64,000 nt of DNA. Origin: Streptomyces tsukubensis (GTDB taxonomy: Bacteria; Actinomycetota; Actinomycetes; Streptomycetales; Streptomycetaceae). Location: contig NZ_CP045178.1 in assembly GCF_009296025.1 (NCBI RefSeq), positions 6,758,001 to 6,822,000 on the forward strand, given 5' to 3'. The notes beneath the pieces are model-generated. The model saw only the letters and a program-made list of their open reading frames with translations, was not told the origin of the DNA and ran no database searches. Positions 17,442-26,054 of the stretch are shown here, piece by piece; within the stretch, counting starts at the first letter, position 1, and the number at the start of each line of letters is the position of its first letter. A program made the translations under genes and the position numbers.

Positions 17442-18047
17442 GTGACGTCGCCCTTTGAACACTCCGCGTCCTCCCTGAGGCCCGTACGGCCCACGGATTC
17501 CGCGTGGTCCGCGGGCGGCGCACGGTCCACGGACAGGGAACGCGACCGGGTACTCAAAGCCCTCCAGGAGGGCGTGGCCCAGGGCCGGCTGTCCCAGAAC
17601 ACCTTCGTGCACCGGATGGAGCTCGCCCTCGCCGCCCGGCACAGCGACCAACTCGCCCCCTTGGTGGCCGATCTGCGGTCACCGGGCCGACTCTCCCGCC
17701 TCGCGCTCGGTGCGGCGGGCGCGGTCGCCTCGGTCTCCGACCTGTCAGGTCAGATGCGCAGGGCCTGGCGCGGCGGACGGCTCCCGAAGCTGCTGCTGCC
17801 CCCGCCCGTACTCGCCGCGCCCCTGCGTATCGGCCGTGACCCCACCAACGGCCTGCGGCTCAGCCACGACACGGTGTCCAGGGTCCACGCGGAGCTGAGC
17901 CACCACGGCGGCACCTGGATACTGCGTGACCTCGGTTCGAGCAACGGCACGACCGTGAACGGCCGCAGGCTGGTGGGCGCGACAACGGTCCGCGACGGCG
18001 ACCAGGTGGGATTCGGACGGATGATGTTCCGGCTCGCCACGCACTGA
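17442..18047 (+). CDS. DUF1707 and FHA domain protein
   Basis: 201 residues. Residues about 30-85 match DUF1707 (RVLKALQEGVAQGRLSQNTF), a short actinobacterial domain. A basic linker leads to a C-terminal FHA domain (LRIGRDPTNGLRLSHDTVSR, then LRDLGSSNGTTVNG), which binds phosphothreonine peptides. The Gly-Arg, Ser-Arg-His and Ser-Ser-Asn-Gly residues of a working FHA domain are all present, so it is probably a target of Ser/Thr kinases. Start GTG 17442 has no Shine-Dalgarno; GACAAT about 10 bp upstream fits a -10 box, so the mRNA may be leaderless. Convergent with treY. Confidence 0.88.
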   Translation: MTSPFEHSASSLRPVRPTDSAWSAGGARSTDRERDRVLKALQEGVAQGRLSQNTFVHRMELALAARHSDQLAPLVADLRSPGRLSRLALGAAGAVASVSDLSGQMRRAWRGGRLPKLLLPPPVLAAPLRIGRDPTNGLRLSHDTVSRVHAELSHHGGTWILRDLGSSNGTTVNGRRLVGATTVRDGDQVGFGRMMFRLATH

Positions 18048-18080
18048 GGCGTTGCGACGGTTGGGCTCGGCTCGAACGGG

Positions 18081-18148
18081 GTCACCGCCCGGGGTGACGT
18101 CACACGGCCCCCGACCGACGGCGGCCCCCCACAACCCACCGTCGGCCG
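18081..18148. terminator. Two hairpins between convergent FHA gene and treY
   Basis: GTCACC (18081-18086)/GGTGAC forms a small stem. A second, larger one pairs 18112-18121 with 18139-18148 (CGaCCGACGG / CCGTCGGcCG). Either could end transcription from both sides. Confidence 0.5.
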
Positions 18149-18182
18149 CACCGCGCAACCCCGCACCCGCACCGGGCCCCTC

Positions 18183-20678
18183 TCACTCCTCCCGCACCAG
18201 CAGCACCGCAGGCCACACCGTGAACAGTTCCTCCAACGACGCCCGGCCCGTGAACTCTCGCTCCTCGCCGGGCAGTACGGTCCGCCACCGTCCCTCGGGC
18301 AGCGGGAGTGTCGTACCCTGCCACCCGCCCGAGTCCGCGAGTCGCGCCGAAAGACGGGTCACCGCCGTCACCGCCCCGCCCGAGCGCGAGAAGGCGAGGC
18401 AGTGCGGCGCCGCCCGGCCCGAGGCCGGCAGGGGATCGTAGGAGGCTCCGGGGCCGAACAGGCCAGGCCGTGCGCGGCGCAGCCGTAGCGCCGCCGCCGT
18501 CAGGGCCGTCTTCTCCTCGCCGAGACCGGTGGGCGCCGCGCCCCCGTCCAGGCTGCTCAGGGTCGCGCGCAGGTCAGGCGGGGTGCGACGGTTGTCCGGG
18601 TCGACCAGGGTCCTCACCTCGCTCTCCGTGCCCTGATAGACGTCGGGGACGCCGGGCATCGTGAGGTGGAGCAGGGCGGCTCCGAGTACGTTCGCCCGGA
18701 TGTACGGGCCCATCTCGCGGTTGAACACCGCCACTTCGGAGCCGGGCCGGCCGCCAGGACCCGCCGCCATGAAGTCCTTCACCGCCTTCTCGTACACCGC
18801 GTCCTGCTCGGTCCAGCTCGTGTGCAGTCCCGCCTCGCGCGCGTGTTTGAGCAGCGCGTCCCCGAGCCGCTCCGCGTCGGGCAGTCCGAAGCCGACCGCC
18901 GCCTGCCACGCCGCCCACACGAACTGCGGGTCAGGGGAGCCCGTGCCGCCCGACGCGGTGGCCTTCGTGACGTCGGACAGGAAGTCCGCCCAGTACTGCG
19001 GCCGTTCGGTGATGACGGCTGTGGCGGCCCGTACGTCGGCGCTGCGTTTGGTGTCGTGTGTGGAGAGGACCGTGCCGGTGAGCGGCCAGTCCTGCTGGAG
19101 CCGCGCGCAGTAGGCGTGAAAGGTCGCGGGCCGGACGGCGGGGCCGCTCGGGTCACCGCCCACCTCGGAGGCGGAGAGCAGCGGCGTGTACCGGTAGAAG
19201 GCCGTGTCCTCCACCGACTTGGCACGCAGCGCGGACGCCGTCTGCGCGAAACGGTCACGGAAGGCACGGTGGTCGGGGCCGTCGCCGAGCAGCCCGAGCG
19301 CCAGCTCCCGTACGAGGGTGACGGCGTCCGCCTCCTGCGGCACGGTGAAGGCCATCGCAGCCTGCCGGGCAGCCTCCGCCGTGAGGACCTCCGCGTCGGG
19401 CTCGCCCTCGGAGGCGTACGGCCGGTAGACCGGCACCCGCACGAGCAGCTCACGCAGGGCGGTGCGCACGGCCCACGGGGCGTGGTCGCGTCGCGCCGTG
19501 CCGTCCGCGCAGACCCGGCCCGCGATCCTCACCAGGGTCTCGACCTCGGCGGCCAGTTCGTGCGTCACGACCCGGTAGGCCGCCCGCCGCACCGTCGCCT
19601 CCCACTCGCCGCCGCGGTCGTGGGCGGGCGCGGCGAACCTCCGGTACTGGCCGATCAGTTCGCCTGCGCCGGCCGGGTCGATGAAGACCCCGTCGATGTG
19701 GCGCAGCGCGTCGTAGCCCGTCGTCCCCGCCACCGGCCACCCCGCGGGTAGCCGCTCGCCGTCCGCGAGGATCTTCTCCACCACGGTCCACCGCGCACCG
19801 CCGCCCGTCACCTCACCGACCCTGCGGGCCAGCCGACGCAGATAGCCGCCGGGATCGGCGAGCCCGTCCGGATGGTCGACGCGCACCCCCTCGACGACCC
19901 CTTCCGCGAGCAGGCCGAGCAGGACGGCATGGGTCGCCTCGAATACCTCGGGATCCTCCACGCGCAACCCGATGAGCTCGGAGATGGTGAAGAATCGCCG
20001 GTAGTTCAGCTCCGTGCGTGCCAGCCGCCACCAGCCGAGCCGGTACCACTGGGCGTCGACGAGCCGGGGGAGCGGCAGCCCCTGGGTGCCTTCACGCAGC
20101 GGGAAGGCGTGCTCGTAGTAGCGCAGCTCGCCGTCCTCGACCCGGAGGTTCTCCCCTTCGTCCCCGAGCCTGCCGCCCAGTACGGGCAGCAGCACCCGAC
20201 CGCCGCCCGCCTCCCAGTCGATGTCGAACCAGCGGGCGTACGGCGACTTGGGGCCCTCGCGCAGGACGTTCCACAGGGCCCGGTTGAAGCGGGGCGCGGC
20301 AGCCATGTGGTTGGGCACGATGTCGACGACAAGACCGAGGCCGTGCGCGCGGGCGGTGCGGGACAGGGCCCGCAGTCCCGCGGGGCCGCCCAGTTCGCCG
20401 CGGATCCTGGTGTGGTCCACCACGTCGTAGCCGTGCGCGGAGCCCGGCACCGCGTCAAGGACCGGCGAGAGATGGAGATGGGAGACGCCGAGCGAGGCGA
20501 GATACGGGACGGCTGCCTCGGCGGCGGCGAAAGGGAAATCCGGCGTCAGCTGGAGCCGGTACGTGGCGGTGGGTGGCGCGAGGCCGTCCCCGCCCAGGAC
20601 AGGGCCCGCGCCCTCGGTGGCGGGGACGGGGCCGGAGGGAAAGCCGGAAGAGGAGTCGGCAACGGAATCGGGCGTCAT
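18183..20678 (-). CDS. treY: Malto-oligosyltrehalose synthase TreY
   Basis: 831 residues. A GH13 barrel with a long insertion, typical of TreY: ATYRLQLTPDFPF at the start, YDVVDHTRI, VDIVPNHMA (region I), EGVRVDHPDGL (region II nucleophile), VVEKILADGE (region III) and LSTHDTKRS (region IV). TreY isomerises the terminal alpha-1,4 bond of maltodextrin to the alpha,alpha-1,1 bond of trehalose; TreZ then cuts it off. The start is ATG 20678, with no clear Shine-Dalgarno but a palindromic ACGTACGT just upstream. It lies 313 bp downstream of glgX on the same strand; the debranching enzyme supplies linear substrate. Confidence 0.94.
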   Translation of the reverse strand: MTPDSVADSSSGFPSGPVPATEGAGPVLGGDGLAPPTATYRLQLTPDFPFAAAEAAVPYLASLGVSHLHLSPVLDAVPGSAHGYDVVDHTRIRGELGGPAGLRALSRTARAHGLGLVVDIVPNHMAAAPRFNRALWNVLREGPKSPYARWFDIDWEAGGGRVLLPVLGGRLGDEGENLRVEDGELRYYEHAFPLREGTQGLPLPRLVDAQWYRLGWWRLARTELNYRRFFTISELIGLRVEDPEVFEATHAVLLGLLAEGVVEGVRVDHPDGLADPGGYLRRLARRVGEVTGGGARWTVVEKILADGERLPAGWPVAGTTGYDALRHIDGVFIDPAGAGELIGQYRRFAAPAHDRGGEWEATVRRAAYRVVTHELAAEVETLVRIAGRVCADGTARRDHAPWAVRTALRELLVRVPVYRPYASEGEPDAEVLTAEAARQAAMAFTVPQEADAVTLVRELALGLLGDGPDHRAFRDRFAQTASALRAKSVEDTAFYRYTPLLSASEVGGDPSGPAVRPATFHAYCARLQQDWPLTGTVLSTHDTKRSADVRAATAVITERPQYWADFLSDVTKATASGGTGSPDPQFVWAAWQAAVGFGLPDAERLGDALLKHAREAGLHTSWTEQDAVYEKAVKDFMAAGPGGRPGSEVAVFNREMGPYIRANVLGAALLHLTMPGVPDVYQGTESEVRTLVDPDNRRTPPDLRATLSSLDGGAAPTGLGEEKTALTAAALRLRRARPGLFGPGASYDPLPASGRAAPHCLAFSRSGGAVTAVTRLSARLADSGGWQGTTLPLPEGRWRTVLPGEEREFTGRASLEELFTVWPAVLLVREE

Positions 20679-20991
20679 GCGAACGTACGTACCCGCTTGT
20701 GCGCGGTTCGTGTCATCGGTGCGCGCATCCGGCGGGACGTCTTTCCCTCGTGGGCACCAACGGATCCGAAGGGTCCGCGTCCACATCCGAAGCCGGGACG
20801 GTACGGCGGACGACCGTACGCGGGAGGTACGGCGGCGGAGGCGGGGCGCCCGAGGTGCGGGGCGCCTGAAGGCGCGGGGTACGGGAGGAGCGGGGCGGCC
20901 TGCCGCGAACGGTCCCGCCCTCGACCCGACCGGCCTCCGATCACCCCGATCACCCCCGACTGCCCCTGACCACCGCGCCGCCCCGCCCGCG
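20679..20991. other. 313-bp gap between glgX and treY
   Basis: No gene supported. The sequence is very GC-rich with short inverted repeats (GGGGCGCC twice around 20852-20870). It should hold the treY promoter, but no clear -10/-35 could be picked out. Confidence 0.45.
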
Positions 20992-23106
20992 TCACGCCGG
21001 CCGCTGAAGCACCGTGAGGCTGCGGTCCTTCAGTGTCAGCCGATCTCCCGCCGCCGCCTTCGGGCCGTCCGCGGGCGGTACGCCGTCCGGCCGGGCCGTG
21101 TCGACGACGACCTGCCACTGCTTGCCGTGGTTGATCGGAACGACGAATTCCATCGCCTGGGGCGAGGCGTTGAACATCAGCAGGAACGAATCGTCCTGGA
21201 TGCGCTCCCCGCGCGGGCCCGGCTCCGAGATGGCGTTGCCGTTGAGGAAGACACTCAGCGCCATCGCCTGCGAGGCGCCCCAGTCCCGCTGGGTCATCTC
21301 CTCGCCCTCCGGGGTGAACCACGCGATGTCCGACAGTTCGTCGTGGGTGCCCTCCACCGGTCTGCCGTGGAAGAACCTGCGCCGCCTGAAGACCGGGTGG
21401 TCGCGCCGCAGCCACACCATCGCTCTGGTGAAGGCGGGCAAGGTGTCCTTCGACCCCTTCTCCGGCCACCGCACCCAGGCCAGCTCACTGTCCTGGCAGT
21501 ACGCGTTGTTGTTGCCGCCCTGCGTGCGGGCGAACTCGTCACCGTGACTGAGCATGGGCACGCCCTGCGACAGCATCAGCGTGGCCATGAAGTTGCGCAT
21601 CTGCCTGGCCCGCAACTCCAGGACGTCCGTGTCCTCCGTCTCGCCCTCGGCCCCGCAGTTCCACGAGCGGTTGAAACTCTCGCCGTCGCGGTTGTCCTCG
21701 CCGTTGGCCTCGTTGTGCTTCTCGTTGTAGGAGACGAGGTCGTGCATGGTGAAACCGTCGTGGCAGGTGACGAAGTTGATGGAGGCGAGCGGCCGGCGCC
21801 CGTCGTCCTGGTAGAGGTCGGACGAGCCGGTGAGCCGCCCCGCGAACTCGGCCAGGGTGCGCGGCTCACCGCGCCACAGGTCGCGTACGGTGTCGCGGTA
21901 CTTGCCGTTCCACTCGGTCCACATGGGCGGGAAGTTCCCGACCTGGTAGCCGCCCTCGCCGACGTCCCAGGGCTCGGCGATCAGCTTCACCTGGCTGACC
22001 ACAGGGTCCTGCTGCACCAGGTCGAAGAAGGACGAGAGCCTGTCCACCTCGTGGAACTGCCTGGCCAGCGTCGCCGCGAGGTCGAAGCGGAAGCCGTCCA
22101 CATGCATCTCCAGCACCCAGTACCGCAGCGAGTCCATGATCATCTGGAGTACGTGCGGGGAGCGCATGAGCAGGGAGTTCCCGGTGCCCGTGGTGTCCAT
22201 GTAGTAGCGCGGATCATCGGTCAGCCGGTAGTACGAGGCGTTGTCGAGGCCCCGGAACGAGAGCGTGGGCCCCAGGTGGTTGCCCTCGGCCGTGTGGTTG
22301 TAGACGACGTCGAGGATGACCTCGATCCCCGCCTCGTGCAGCGCCCGCACCGCAGACTTGAACTCCAGGACCTGCTGCCCCCGGTCGCCCCACGACGCGT
22401 AGGCGTTGTGGGGGGCGAAGAAGCCGATGGTGTTGTAGCCCCAGTAGTTCGAGAGACCGGCGTCGGCCAGCCGGTGGTCGTTCACGAACTGGTGGACCGG
22501 CATCAGTTCGAGGGCCGTGACCCCCAGCTCCGTCAGATGCTCGATGATCGCCGGGTGGGCGAGGGCGGCGTACGTGCCCCGCAGCTCGGGCGGGAGCGCC
22601 GGATGGGTCATCGTGAGGCCCTTCACATGGGCCTCGTACAGCACCGTCTTGTGGTAGTCGGTACGCGGCAGCCGGTCGTCGCCCCAGTCGAAGTACGGGT
22701 TGACCACGACGGACGTCATCGTGTGCGGCGCCGAGTCCATGTCGTTGCGCCCGTCGGGCTCGCCGAAGTGGTAGCCGTACACCGACTCGCCCCAGTCGAC
22801 CGAGCCGCTCACGGCCTTCGCGTACGGGTCGAGCAGCAGCTTGGCGGAGTTGCACCGCTGGCCGCGCTCGGGGGCGTAGGGGCCGTGCACCCGGAAGCCG
22901 TAGCGCTGACCCGGCATCACCCCGGGCAGATAGGCGTGCCGGACGAACGCGTCGGTCTCACGCAGCTCGACGGCCGTCTCCGAACCGTCGTCGTGCAGCA
23001 GACACAGCTCGATTCTGTCGGCGGCCTCCGAGAAGACCGCGAAATTGGTGCCGGCGCCGTCGTACGTGGCACCGAGGGGATACGCCTCGCCAGGCCAGAC
23101 CTGCAT
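20992..23106 (-). CDS. glgX: Glycogen debranching protein GlgX
   Basis: 704 residues. An N-terminal CBM48 (MQVWPGEAYPLGATYDGAGTN) precedes a GH13 isoamylase-type barrel: DVVYNHTAEGN (region I), GFRFDLAA (nucleophile Asp), KLIAEPWDVG (acid/base Glu), NFVTCHDGFT (region IV). It hydrolyses alpha-1,6 branches of phosphorylase-limit glycogen. Its location beside treY and treZ suggests it provides linear maltodextrin for trehalose synthesis. The start ATG 23106 is at the CBM48 beginning, with GGAAG..GAAG upstream. Divergent from the HEPN gene across a 520-bp region. Confidence 0.95.
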   Translation of the reverse strand: MQVWPGEAYPLGATYDGAGTNFAVFSEAADRIELCLLHDDGSETAVELRETDAFVRHAYLPGVMPGQRYGFRVHGPYAPERGQRCNSAKLLLDPYAKAVSGSVDWGESVYGYHFGEPDGRNDMDSAPHTMTSVVVNPYFDWGDDRLPRTDYHKTVLYEAHVKGLTMTHPALPPELRGTYAALAHPAIIEHLTELGVTALELMPVHQFVNDHRLADAGLSNYWGYNTIGFFAPHNAYASWGDRGQQVLEFKSAVRALHEAGIEVILDVVYNHTAEGNHLGPTLSFRGLDNASYYRLTDDPRYYMDTTGTGNSLLMRSPHVLQMIMDSLRYWVLEMHVDGFRFDLAATLARQFHEVDRLSSFFDLVQQDPVVSQVKLIAEPWDVGEGGYQVGNFPPMWTEWNGKYRDTVRDLWRGEPRTLAEFAGRLTGSSDLYQDDGRRPLASINFVTCHDGFTMHDLVSYNEKHNEANGEDNRDGESFNRSWNCGAEGETEDTDVLELRARQMRNFMATLMLSQGVPMLSHGDEFARTQGGNNNAYCQDSELAWVRWPEKGSKDTLPAFTRAMVWLRRDHPVFRRRRFFHGRPVEGTHDELSDIAWFTPEGEEMTQRDWGASQAMALSVFLNGNAISEPGPRGERIQDDSFLLMFNASPQAMEFVVPINHGKQWQVVVDTARPDGVPPADGPKAAAGDRLTLKDRSLTVLQRPA

Positions 23107-23626
23107 GGATATGACTCTTCCACTTCCGGCCCGAGGACATGGGGCCACTTCGGCCTGAGTCTCCCCGAAAACGAGGCGACCGCGTAGGACTTCTGTCCCA
23201 CCCGCCGTGCGACCACACCTACGCGGGAGGGCGAACAAGCGGAATGCGGCCATTCAGGTGCCGCTCGGCGTCGCCGTACGGCGGCCGCGGTCCGGTGTAG
23301 GTGGCCGCCGGGACTGTGAGGAGACGGCGCGGCGGACGCCGGAGTCCTGGCGGGGCCGCGCCGGTCAACCTGGGGTTCCTGTGCGTCAGGGGATCCCCGC
23401 GAACCCCGCGATGAGCCTCCGTGGAGGGTGCCGACCGGGGGTTCGCGGCGGTGACCCCTATGAATCACCTCACTGCCGCCCCCGTCGCCGCGGGCAAAGT
23501 TGGTCATGAGACGGAGAGTTGGGAAAGGACCCTGCGCATCCGGCTGCACCGCCCGCCACTCCCGGAGTACCCTTCCTTGATCGTTGAACGGGGAGGCGCT
23601 CAGGGAGCGGAAGGGGCGGTGCGCGG
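23107..23626. other. 520-bp divergent intergenic region with a large inverted repeat
   Basis: No gene supported. It must hold the promoters of glgX and the HEPN gene. An 11-bp perfect inverted repeat, CCGCGAACCCC (23397-23407) / GGGGTTCGCGG (23438-23448), encloses 30 nt. It could fold in the leader RNA of the rightward gene or bind a protein. Confidence 0.55.
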
Positions 23627-24868
23627 GTGAGCTCGGGAGGGCTGGAGCTGCCACCTGGCGACAGTGGCCGCGAGGAGGGCTCCGAAGACGTCCCGGTCTC
23701 AGCCGTATCCCTGGCACGGCCGATGGAGACGGGGTCCCAGATCGGACCGGAACTGGACTGGAACACCGACGCCTGGCGCGAGGTCCGTACGCGTGCGCAG
23801 CGGGCCGGCCGGGCCTACATCTGGCTGAATCTGGTGGAGCAGCGACTGCGGTCCGTGGTGGCCGCCGTGCTGCGCCCGGTCTACGAACCCGTGCACGGGG
23901 AGGACTGGGTGGTCGCCGCCGCGGGCCCGGCGGGGCAGGAATGGGTGCAGCGCGCGGTGGCGGTCCGCGAGGTCAGCCGCCGCAAGGGGTATCTGCTCGA
24001 CCCCGCCGACGACAACGTCCTCAGCTTCCTGACCCTCCCGCAGCTGCGCGAGCTGATGGTGCAGCACTGGCCGTGTTTCGAGCCGTACTTCGACGCCCGC
24101 AGGGACGTGGAGCTGGCCCTCGACGAACTGGAGGTCAGCCGCAACATCGTCTCCCGCAACCGCGCGCTCTCCGAGACGGTCCTCGCCCAGGCCGAGCGGG
24201 CCTCCGCGCGGCTGCTCGAAATACTCGGCGCGGGCACGGAATCGCCGCTGGGGCGCAGACTGCCGATCGACGCGGTCGAAGACCTGGTCGGCGACCGGTA
24301 CGCGGATGTCGTGGGTGTCCACTCCGACCGGGTACGGCTGCTGAGGCAGTTCCCGGCCGAGGACATCTTCGGCGGGGCCAGACGGGTCGACGCCATCGGT
24401 ATAGGGCTCAATCTCCTGGTGCAGAACTTCTCGGGGCGCAGACTCGTCCGGCTCGCCGAATCCGGCTGCCGGGCGAGACTGCTGTTCCTCAACCCGGCGA
24501 GCAGCTCAGTGAAGCGGCGCGAGCGGGAACTCGGACTCAAGCGCGGCGAACTGAGCCGGTCGGTGGAGACCAACATCCTGCACATGCGCCGGGTCAGGGC
24601 GCGGCTGCGCGACCCGGGCGCCTTCGAGATCCAGGTCTTCGACGAGACACCCAGGTTCAACGCCTATCTGGTCGACGGCGACGGTTCCGACGGGGTGGCC
24701 GTCGTCCAGCCTTATCTGGCGAGGACCCGGGGGATGGAGGCGCCCGTGCTCGTACTGCGCGGCGGCGGCCGGGTCGTCAAGGCGGGCCAGGACGGCGAGG
24801 GCGGGCTCTTCGAGACGTACCGCGAGGAGTTCGAGTCCGCGTGGGGGGATTCGCGGCCTGTGTCCTGA
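23627..24868 (+). CDS. SAV2148-type HEPN domain protein
   Basis: 413 residues. The N-terminal half is helical and matches the streptomycete SAV2148 family with a HEPN domain: AYIWLNLVEQRLRSVVAAVL, then LDELEVSRNIVSRNRALSE. The catalytic HEPN motif is normally R-x4-6-H. Here RNIVSRNR has Arg-Asn but no His at the expected place, so nuclease activity is doubtful. The C-terminal half (HSDRVRLLRQFPAEDIFGG..GCRARLLFLNP..FNAYLVDG) resembles the effector-like domain (DUF5919-type) found after HTH domains in actinobacteria. Function unknown; plausible RNA- or nucleotide-sensing role. The start is GTG 23627. A DnaQ-like exonuclease follows on the same strand 305 bp later. Confidence 0.85.
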   Translation: MSSGGLELPPGDSGREEGSEDVPVSAVSLARPMETGSQIGPELDWNTDAWREVRTRAQRAGRAYIWLNLVEQRLRSVVAAVLRPVYEPVHGEDWVVAAAGPAGQEWVQRAVAVREVSRRKGYLLDPADDNVLSFLTLPQLRELMVQHWPCFEPYFDARRDVELALDELEVSRNIVSRNRALSETVLAQAERASARLLEILGAGTESPLGRRLPIDAVEDLVGDRYADVVGVHSDRVRLLRQFPAEDIFGGARRVDAIGIGLNLLVQNFSGRRLVRLAESGCRARLLFLNPASSSVKRRERELGLKRGELSRSVETNILHMRRVRARLRDPGAFEIQVFDETPRFNAYLVDGDGSDGVAVVQPYLARTRGMEAPVLVLRGGGRVVKAGQDGEGGLFETYREEFESAWGDSRPVS

Positions 24869-25173
24869 CTTCGGGGTCCTGTCTCCGTGCCTTGACTCCG
24901 GCGCCCTGACCCCCCTGCCCTGACCCCTCTGTCCCGGATCCGGTGTTCTGACCCCTTCGGCTCGGTCTCCGGTACCTGCCGCTGTTCGCCGGACGCTGTC
25001 TCTTGGGTGTGGAGCGCGCCCGCGCGCTTCGCCCATGTACTTCGGCCGCGTCGGATGCTCGCGGTTCCCGTGTCCAGGGCGGGCTGTCCGGGTACTCGCC
25101 CACAGAGATGTCAGTGGCCCATGCGAAGGTGGGTGACCACTGGGGGAACGCACCACGAAGGAGGGGGCCCGCG
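24869..25173. other. 305-bp gap with C-rich repeats
   Basis: No gene supported. The first 100 bp are repeats of a CCCTGACCCC-like pattern. CAGTGG (25112-25117) and CCACTG (25137-25142) form an inverted repeat about 35-60 bp upstream of the exonuclease start, possibly part of its promoter. Confidence 0.4.
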
Positions 25174-25896
25174 ATGAGCTGGCACCATGAGCTGCTGATC
25201 GGCTTCGATCTGGAGACGACGGGGACCGACCCGCGCGAGTCGCGTATCGTCACGGCCGCCGTGATCGAGGTCAGGGGCGGGAAAGCGGCCGGGCACCGTG
25301 AATGGCTGGCCGACCCGGGCGTGCCGATACCCGCGGAAGCGGTCGCCGTGCACGGCGTCACCGACGAGCGCGCGGCGACGCACGGCAGGCCCGCCGACGA
25401 GGTGGCCGACGCCGTCGCGACCGTCCTCGTCGACCACTGGCTGGCGGGCGTACCCGTCGTGGCGTACAACGCGACATTCGACCTCACCCTCCTCTCCGCC
25501 GAGCTGGCGCGGTACGGCCTGCCTTCGCTGCGTGAGAGGCTGGGCGGCGCTGAACCCGGCCCCGTCATCGACCCGTACACCATCGACAGGTCCGTCGACC
25601 GCTACCGCAGGGGCAAACGTCACCTGGGCGCGGTCTGCGAGGAGTACGGCGTGGTGCTCGACTCCGCGCACGACGCCTCCGCCGACGCGCTCGCCGCGGT
25701 CCTGGTCGCCTGCGCGATAGCCGAGCGGCATCCGAAGGTCGCCACGCTCGGCCCAGCGGAGCTGCACCGCCGTCAGATCGAGTGGTACGCCGAGTGGGCC
25801 GCCGACTTCCAGGGCTTTCTGCGGAGGAAGGGCAAGGAGGAGGCGGTGGTGGACCCGTCGTGGCCCTTCCGCGACCTCACCACCGCGACTCATTGA
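25174..25896 (+). CDS. DnaQ-like (DEDDh) 3'-5' exonuclease
   Basis: 240 residues. All DEDDh signatures are present: Exo I FDLETTG (residues 10-16), Exo II YNATFDLTLL, and Exo III with HDASADALA carrying the His and Asp. This is the fold of DNA polymerase III epsilon and RNase T; as a stand-alone protein it could be a proofreading subunit or an RNA/DNA-trimming enzyme. The start ATG 25174 follows AAGGAGGGGG at good spacing. It is downstream of, and probably not co-transcribed with, the HEPN protein. Confidence 0.92.
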   Translation: MSWHHELLIGFDLETTGTDPRESRIVTAAVIEVRGGKAAGHREWLADPGVPIPAEAVAVHGVTDERAATHGRPADEVADAVATVLVDHWLAGVPVVAYNATFDLTLLSAELARYGLPSLRERLGGAEPGPVIDPYTIDRSVDRYRRGKRHLGAVCEEYGVVLDSAHDASADALAAVLVACAIAERHPKVATLGPAELHRRQIEWYAEWAADFQGFLRRKGKEEAVVDPSWPFRDLTTATH

Positions 25897-26054
25897 CCGT
25901 TCGGGTCGGGTGAGCCGGGTGAGCCGGGTGAGTTGGTGACAGGAGCACTGTCGCTGTCGCTGTTGGTATCCGTGTCGCTGACGTTGTTCGCGATGTGCCG
26001 GTTGTGCCGGTTGTGCGGGTTGTTCGGGTTGTTGGGGTCAAGGGAACTGCGTTT

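Noticed and set aside
20563..23187. Long open frame on the + strand across glgX and treY upstream region
   Set aside because: It is the antisense of glgX; its product is His/Arg/Val-rich without motifs, as expected from GC-rich codon bias.
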